This document shows, piece after piece, positions 59,763-64,000 of a stretch of 64,000 bases of DNA (position 1 is the first letter of the stretch; the number at the start of each line of letters is the position of its first letter). Under the pieces are notes generated by a model. That model made no database searches. It was not told the DNA's origin and saw only the letters and a program-made list of their open reading frames with translations. Source of the stretch: Epiperipatus broadwayi (taxonomy: Eukaryota > Onychophora > Udeonychophora > Euonychophora > Peripatidae); assembly GCA_028023455.1 (NCBI GenBank), contig JAQFVV010006199.1:7946972-8010971 (forward strand), in the 5' to 3' direction. The position numbers and the translations under genes are program-made.

Positions 59763-62100
59763 TAAGTTAAGATTAACTATTCCTGATTGAAAGAAAATTA
59801 AGCATTTGCAAACAATTCTTAAAAATATGCTTAAAATTAATCTCGATAGAGACTGTAATTTTATTATCCAAGAGACTCTTGTCTACCCAAGAACTTTAAT
59901 TGCTTGACTGTTATTTTTTTATTAATTGATGTCTGGATTAACGTGCGTGTGTTCTCTCCAGTTTTAATTAATTAGTAATTTCTCTTTAAACATTTTAATT
60001 TGTTAGAATAAAATATTTATTTCTAATACCAACTTTTCCTTGTACGTTATTGATGATTATTATTAAATTTATTATTAATTTAGTAAGATTTGAAAATATA
60101 ATTTACCTTTGCCAATATGTGTTGACTAAGCTCTAGAATAATAATATCTAGAAAATAACTCTAGTTATGGTAAAGTATGATACTGATTCTTTTAAAAGCA
60201 TTTTTCTTTTTAATTTTCGAGACGCGATGCGACGGATTTTGGCGGATTCTTATATGAATCCTGGCGCCCTTGTAAAAGAAATAAAAGCTGATTCTGTTGA
60301 TAGCGTAAATCATAACAATTACTAGGTAGAGTTGATCAGGAAATAAAGTTATGATTTTAGAAATAGGAATGAAACTTCCTTCTTTTTCCATAACGTGATC
60401 AACTCACACATTTTATATGTAACAGAGACCTAGTCAGACGGGCAAAAATGCTTCAATAGATAGTATTTTTTTTTTGTTTTACCAGTAATGAAATAAATTA
60501 TCAGTTCTTTACATTATGGATTTTTAACTCTGGTGTTTTTCTTTCTTTATAATAGTTATCATTACCTTGCAAATAATTCATTCTATGTTTCCCCTCCATA
60601 GTTTAAGTGTATAGCTTCTAGAGATTTAGCTCTTAACTTACTCAGGAATAGGTTAGCTTTTCAGTGAAATAGCACATATCAATGATTCCAAGACTTTTAG
60701 GGATAATGTCCATTTTAGGTCATTAGTTTAATACATAATTCAAGTGGAAATCTCAGGCTTCTAATATGGAAGTCATTTTAAGTTTAGAAATTGTTATGAT
60801 GATTAATTGGACTTTTAGCTTATTTTTGATGCTTTTTTCAATTTTAATCAATCCTTGGCTGGTATTACAAACTCCCTTTCTCTTGCAGAAAGATTATTTT
60901 AGCTCACTGTTATACATTTGATTGAATAGTGTGAATTAGTTTATCATAAAATCAGAGAGTATCACTGGTATACTTTATAAGCAAATTACCTCATAATCCT
61001 CTTGTTTTTTCACAAACCCTTAAGTCCTTTTAGTCAGATAATGATGGTTTTTTTAAAAATGTTCTCATAGTTATCTGATTTTTTTTTTTTTTATGTATTG
61101 AACACAAATATCTTTTAAAGTTATATATATATTAAGTAATGGCATTGGAATAATTTGTTAAGAACAAGAATTTTAGAATAACCTTTTTTTAATATGTAAA
61201 CATTTTTAAAATGAATAAAATTCTTAAAAATTATTGAAGCAAAGTCAAACGGATTGTTAAGTGGAAAGTGATTGGCAAAAAAAAAAAAAGTGGATGCACG
61301 ACTTCTATTATTTTTTTAATATTTGATTTAATATAGATTATTCATATATGTTTTTTCTTTACTACTATAAGCATTATATATTTTATTTATTTAAATATAA
61401 ATTCTCTTAAAAGGAAGTATTTTTATTTTTTACACCCACATATTATATAAAAGTTTTTTGGTTTTATTAACAAACAGAATATTATCAAATATTAACACAT
61501 TTACAATTTTTGTTACACACACTAATGTATAATGAATTCATAATAAATTATGATATAGTGTCTTCTCAAGTGTTAACCAATACTAATGTTATTAATTTAA
61601 AAATTATGTTATTCCAAATAATAAATATAAAAAGCCTGGATGATATATATATTATTACATAGCTCAGTAAATCTTTATAAAATGTCATATCTTTGAACAT
61701 AATATAATGTATATACAAACTTTTCCATATAAAGTACAAGAGTGTTTATTTCACATGTAAATTTATTGTTAAGTTTGATACCTTGGTTGTTTTAAGAAGC
61801 CAATTCATACTATGTTATTTCACAACTGGGGAGGTAGGTAGATTAGCAAGTTTTATTCTTATTATTTCTGGATAAAAATTTTAGGGAATGTAAATAAGTG
61901 CTAAACAATTCTTTGTTATTTATTTTGAGTGTATATTATTTTAAAAATTGAATATGATAAAACAACATGATCCTGATAATGCAAAGCTTTATAGATGTTT
62001 TGAAGAATGAATTTGTTTTAGATATTTTTGAAGCAATTGATATATTTTTTTTTTTTTTGTTAAAGGAATATTGATGTGACAAAGTGTAAATTTTTTAAAA
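59763..62100. other. AT-rich DNA, possibly intronic
   Basis: If the exon at 59.7 kb is real, this is its first intron. I see no further coding exon. A small GC-richer patch at 60220-60275 contains GGATTC-TTATAT-GAATCC, a short hairpin. Confidence 0.4.
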
Positions 62101-62135
62101 TTTTATTTGTTGTTTTAAATCAATGTAAGGTAGAT

Positions 62136-62585
62136 TGGAAAAAAATTGCACAAAAATAGATTTAACTTACCTTGAAAAATGGGGGATACATTCTGTAATT
62201 TTCAGAAATTGCACAAAGCAAAGCAACAAGGAAAAATTACTTAAAAATTCACATAAAAAAAAAAAAAAAGAAATAAAGTATGACTAATAAAAAATTTCAA
62301 ATATTTGAAAAAAATTGATACAAGGCAAACTTTTTTTTACTTTTTCTACAGTAATTAATTTTACATTTTTTCATACATATTTTAATCATTATTGCTATTT
62401 AACAATATGTGGTTCGTTTGTGAACTGGTAAGAAATCAGATTCATCATAAGAGGAAGTACAACTAGTGTCACCTTCAGTATTATGCTGTGTTATTGGTTT
62501 TCTATCAACAATGTAATCACCAATTAAACTTTGAGATGATGATTTTACTAATTGTTTATAAAGCTTGCAATATCCAGACATACAA
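62136..62585 (-). mobile_element. pogo-like transposon fragment without ends
   Basis: 62136-62420 matches the left part of the element at 27.6 kb (GCACAAAAATAGA, ACTTACCTTGAAAAATGGGGG, TATGACTAATAAAAAATTTC) but lacks the terminal repeats. The minus-strand frame 62399-62581 (60 codons) encodes a transposase-like C-terminus with SLIGDYIVDRKPITQ and DESDFLPVHKRT, homologous to the remnant at 27930-28042. This copy keeps slightly more coding sequence. An in-frame stop lies just upstream, and no catalytic domain is present. Confidence 0.75.
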
Positions 62586-62943
62586 CTATGTAACTCTCAT
62601 TGGAATTTAAGAGGTTATTCATAGCAGCAAACTCTCTCAGATTTCAGCATTTTCTGACATTTTTCTTTGTCTCACACATCAACATAAAATCTATGATTAA
62701 ATGATTAGTACTTATCAGAAAATAATAAATTTGTTTTCATTTGATAAATATTTTTGTTTACTACTGAAATAAATTTTAAATATTCACATTTTGTTTCTAT
62801 ATTAAAAAAATGACATCACAGTCAAAACAAAAAGATTAAACAAAGCAAAACTCTCTCCATACAGTAGTGCCACCCTGTGCCAATCAGAGTAATCAATGGA
62901 TGCCAGAAGGCTTGTGCATAAAATTCCTATCTAATGCCTACTC

Positions 62944-63002
62944 ATCCAATATCCCCAGACTAGTTTCTGGCTTGTGGCCATCATCAATGAGGAGCCTTGG
63001 AT
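62944..63002 (-). ncRNA. Type I hammerhead ribozyme, copy 1 (core changed)
   Basis: Same architecture as copies 2-4. Stem II TGGC-CACAA-GCCA has four good pairs and stem III is CTAG. The core reads TTGATGA instead of CTGATGA. C3 normally pairs with G8, so this change to U should weaken cleavage strongly. Confidence 0.8.
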
Positions 63003-63395
63003 CTGAGAGCACTGCACCTAGATCTTAGATCTAATGCAACCCTCCAGCAACCACTTTTTATCTCCACTTAACTACAAAACTATGAGAATGAAATTGAAAA
63101 CACAATATTTTTTTTAATCCAAGCTCAATAGCTTATATAGTCATATGGGTCTGAACTCAATTCAGTACCCATACATTTTGGTGGCTTTGGCTCTTTAACA
63201 ACCATAGCCACCACTATCCTATTAGGCAGGATTGGTGTTAAACCACTAAACATCACATGATCACTATCTCATATTAGCACATAATTGTTATTAAACAAGG
63301 CAAACTCTCCATTCAGTAGTGCCACCCTGTGCCAGTCAGAGTGATCAGTGGATGCCAGAAGGCTTGTGCATAAAATCCCTATCTAATGCCTACTC

Positions 63396-63454
63396 ATCCA
63401 ATATCCCCAGACTAGTTTCTGGCTTGTGACCATCATCAGTGAGGAGCCTTGGAT
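63396..63454 (-). ncRNA. Type I hammerhead ribozyme, copy 2 (apparently intact)
   Basis: On the minus strand: stem I outer ATCCAA, inner TCCTCA; core CTGATGA (63433-63439); stem II TGGT-CACAA-GCCA; GAAA; palindromic stem III CTAG; then TC with cleavage expected after C (base 63410). TGGGGA and TTGGAT then close stem I in two six-pair blocks around an asymmetric internal loop (CGG opposite TA). That loop is where type I hammerheads make the loop-loop contact that speeds cleavage. Confidence 0.88.
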
Positions 63455-63680
63455 CTGAGAGCACTGCACCTAGATCTTAGGATCTAATGCAACCCTCCAG
63501 CAACCACCTTTTATCTCCACTTAACTACAAAACTATGAGAATGAAATTGAAAATACAAAGTGGATTGAAAAAAATATTGTGTTTTCAATTTCATTCTCAT
63601 AGTTTTGTAGTTAAGTGGAGATAAAAGGTGTTTGCTGGAGAGTTGCATTAGATCCTAAGATCTAGGTGCAGTGCTCTCAG

Positions 63681-63739
63681 ATCCAAGGCTCCTCACTGAT
63701 GATGGTCGCAAGCCAGAAACTAGTCTGGGGATATTGGAT
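63681..63739 (+). ncRNA. Type I hammerhead ribozyme, copy 3 (apparently intact)
   Basis: Core CTGATGA at 63696-63702, stem II TGGT-CGCAA-GCCA (63703-63715), GAAA (63716-63719), stem III CTAG, and cleavage expected after C63725. The stem I strands 63681-63695 and 63726-63739 pair in two six-pair blocks around an internal loop. Every invariant core base is present. The loop II change (CACAA to CGCAA) relative to copy 2 leaves the stem unchanged. Confidence 0.9.
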
Positions 63740-63889
63740 GAGTAGGCATTAGATAGGGATTTTATGCACAGGATTGAAAAAAATATTGTGTTTTCAATTT
63801 CATTCTCATAGTTTTGTAGTTAAGTGGAGATAAAAGATGGTTGCTGGAGGGTTGCATTAGATCCTAAGATCTAGGTGCAGTGCTCTCAG

Positions 63890-63948
63890 ATCCAAGGCTC
63901 CTCACTGATGATGGCTACAAGCCAGAAACTAGTCTAGGGATATTGGAT
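63890..63948 (+). ncRNA. Type I hammerhead ribozyme, copy 4 (one stem I mismatch)
   Basis: Core CTGATGA at 63905-63911, stem II TGGC-TACAA-GCCA, GAAA and CTAG intact; cleavage expected after C63934. The second base after the cleavage site is A (TAGGGA instead of TGGGGA), giving an A-C mismatch in stem I. Stem II changes among copies (TGGC or TGGT opposite GCCA) keep pairing through C-G or U-G, a compensatory pattern. Confidence 0.85.
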
Positions 63949-64000
63949 GAGTAGGCATTAGATAGGCATTTTATGCACAAGCCATCCATTGATTACTCTG

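Larger units (their letters stand above)
62845..64000. mobile_element. Inverted/tandem array of a hammerhead-ribozyme repeat (retrozyme-like)
   Basis: Four copies of one repeat: two reading on the minus strand (about 62845-63110 and 63297-63557, 452 bp apart) and two on the plus strand (about 63582-63770 and 63791-64000, period 209 bp). The middle pair forms a long palindrome around 63558-63581. Each copy contains a 59-nt type I hammerhead. There is no coding frame. Tandem ribozyme monomers of a few hundred bases are the plan of animal retrozymes; such ribozymes also sit in Penelope pseudo-LTRs. The array runs off the window edge. Confidence 0.85.

Noticed and set aside
1-64000. CRISPR array, bacterial operon, rRNA genes
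   Set aside because: No regularly spaced short repeats with unique spacers, no Shine-Dalgarno-led gene clusters and no rRNA-like conserved segments. All evidence points to eukaryotic nuclear DNA.

Overview
This is a piece of a nuclear genome from an animal. It is very AT-rich (roughly three quarters A+T by eye). There is no operon structure, no long open reading frame and no ribosome-binding-site pattern. It is packed with decayed eukaryotic transposable elements: RTE-type and CR1/L2-like LINEs, Penelope-like elements with GIY-YIG domains, Ty3/gypsy-type LTR elements, a pogo/Tigger-like DNA transposon, a hAT end and tRNA-derived repeats. I cannot name the species. The repeat mix and the strongly AT-biased intergenic DNA suit an invertebrate (arthropod or another AT-rich metazoan).

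Layout. 1-2.4 kb: featureless AT-rich DNA. 2.4-5.5 kb: two decayed LINE fragments on the minus strand. 5.5-14 kb: mostly unannotatable DNA with two tandem duplications and one possible coding exon (12.7 kb, minus). 14.2-14.7 kb: 3' end of an RTE LINE. 16-17 kb: a tandem tRNA-like pair and a 150-160 bp-arm inverted repeat. 17-24 kb: AT-rich with weak tandem repeats. 24.3-26.8 kb: a nearly full-length but broken RTE LINE. 27.6-28.7 kb: a TA-flanked pogo-like transposon. 30.1-30.8 kb: a miniature element with two direct repeats, each holding a decayed hammerhead-ribozyme-like sequence. 33.5 kb: a possible Sushi/CCP-like exon. 35-37.5 kb: two Penelope-like copies arranged head to head. 38.5-39.8 kb: a second Penelope-like family, also ending in a palindrome. 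39.8-47.1 kb: a non-coding LTR element with about 3 kb LTRs and an internal region of only about 750 bp. One of its LTRs holds a 1.44 kb palindromic insertion flanked by a 14-bp duplication. 48.2-54.4 kb: a decayed gypsy-type element with a tRNA-like insertion and a hAT end inside. 55.1-56.3 kb: the 5' part of a LINE whose ORF1 carries a GDSL/SGNH hydrolase domain. 57.4-57.8 kb: a GC-rich repeat island. 58.6-59.8 kb: the best candidate for a real host gene start (TATA/initiator signals, then a coding exon with good splice sites). 62.1-62.6 kb: a second pogo-like fragment. 62.8-64.0 kb: an inverted/tandem array with four copies of a type I hammerhead ribozyme.

The most interesting theme is self-cleaving RNA and palindromic repeats. 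The array at the right end contains hammerhead ribozymes whose catalytic core, stem II, palindromic CTAG stem III and two-part stem I can be read base by base. Two of the four copies appear intact. The 30 kb direct-repeat element seems to be an older relative in architecture. Head-to-head arrangements recur in the Penelope-like copies, the 345-bp array inside the LTR and the hammerhead array. Almost all protein-coding material belongs to broken mobile elements. I see no complete host gene.
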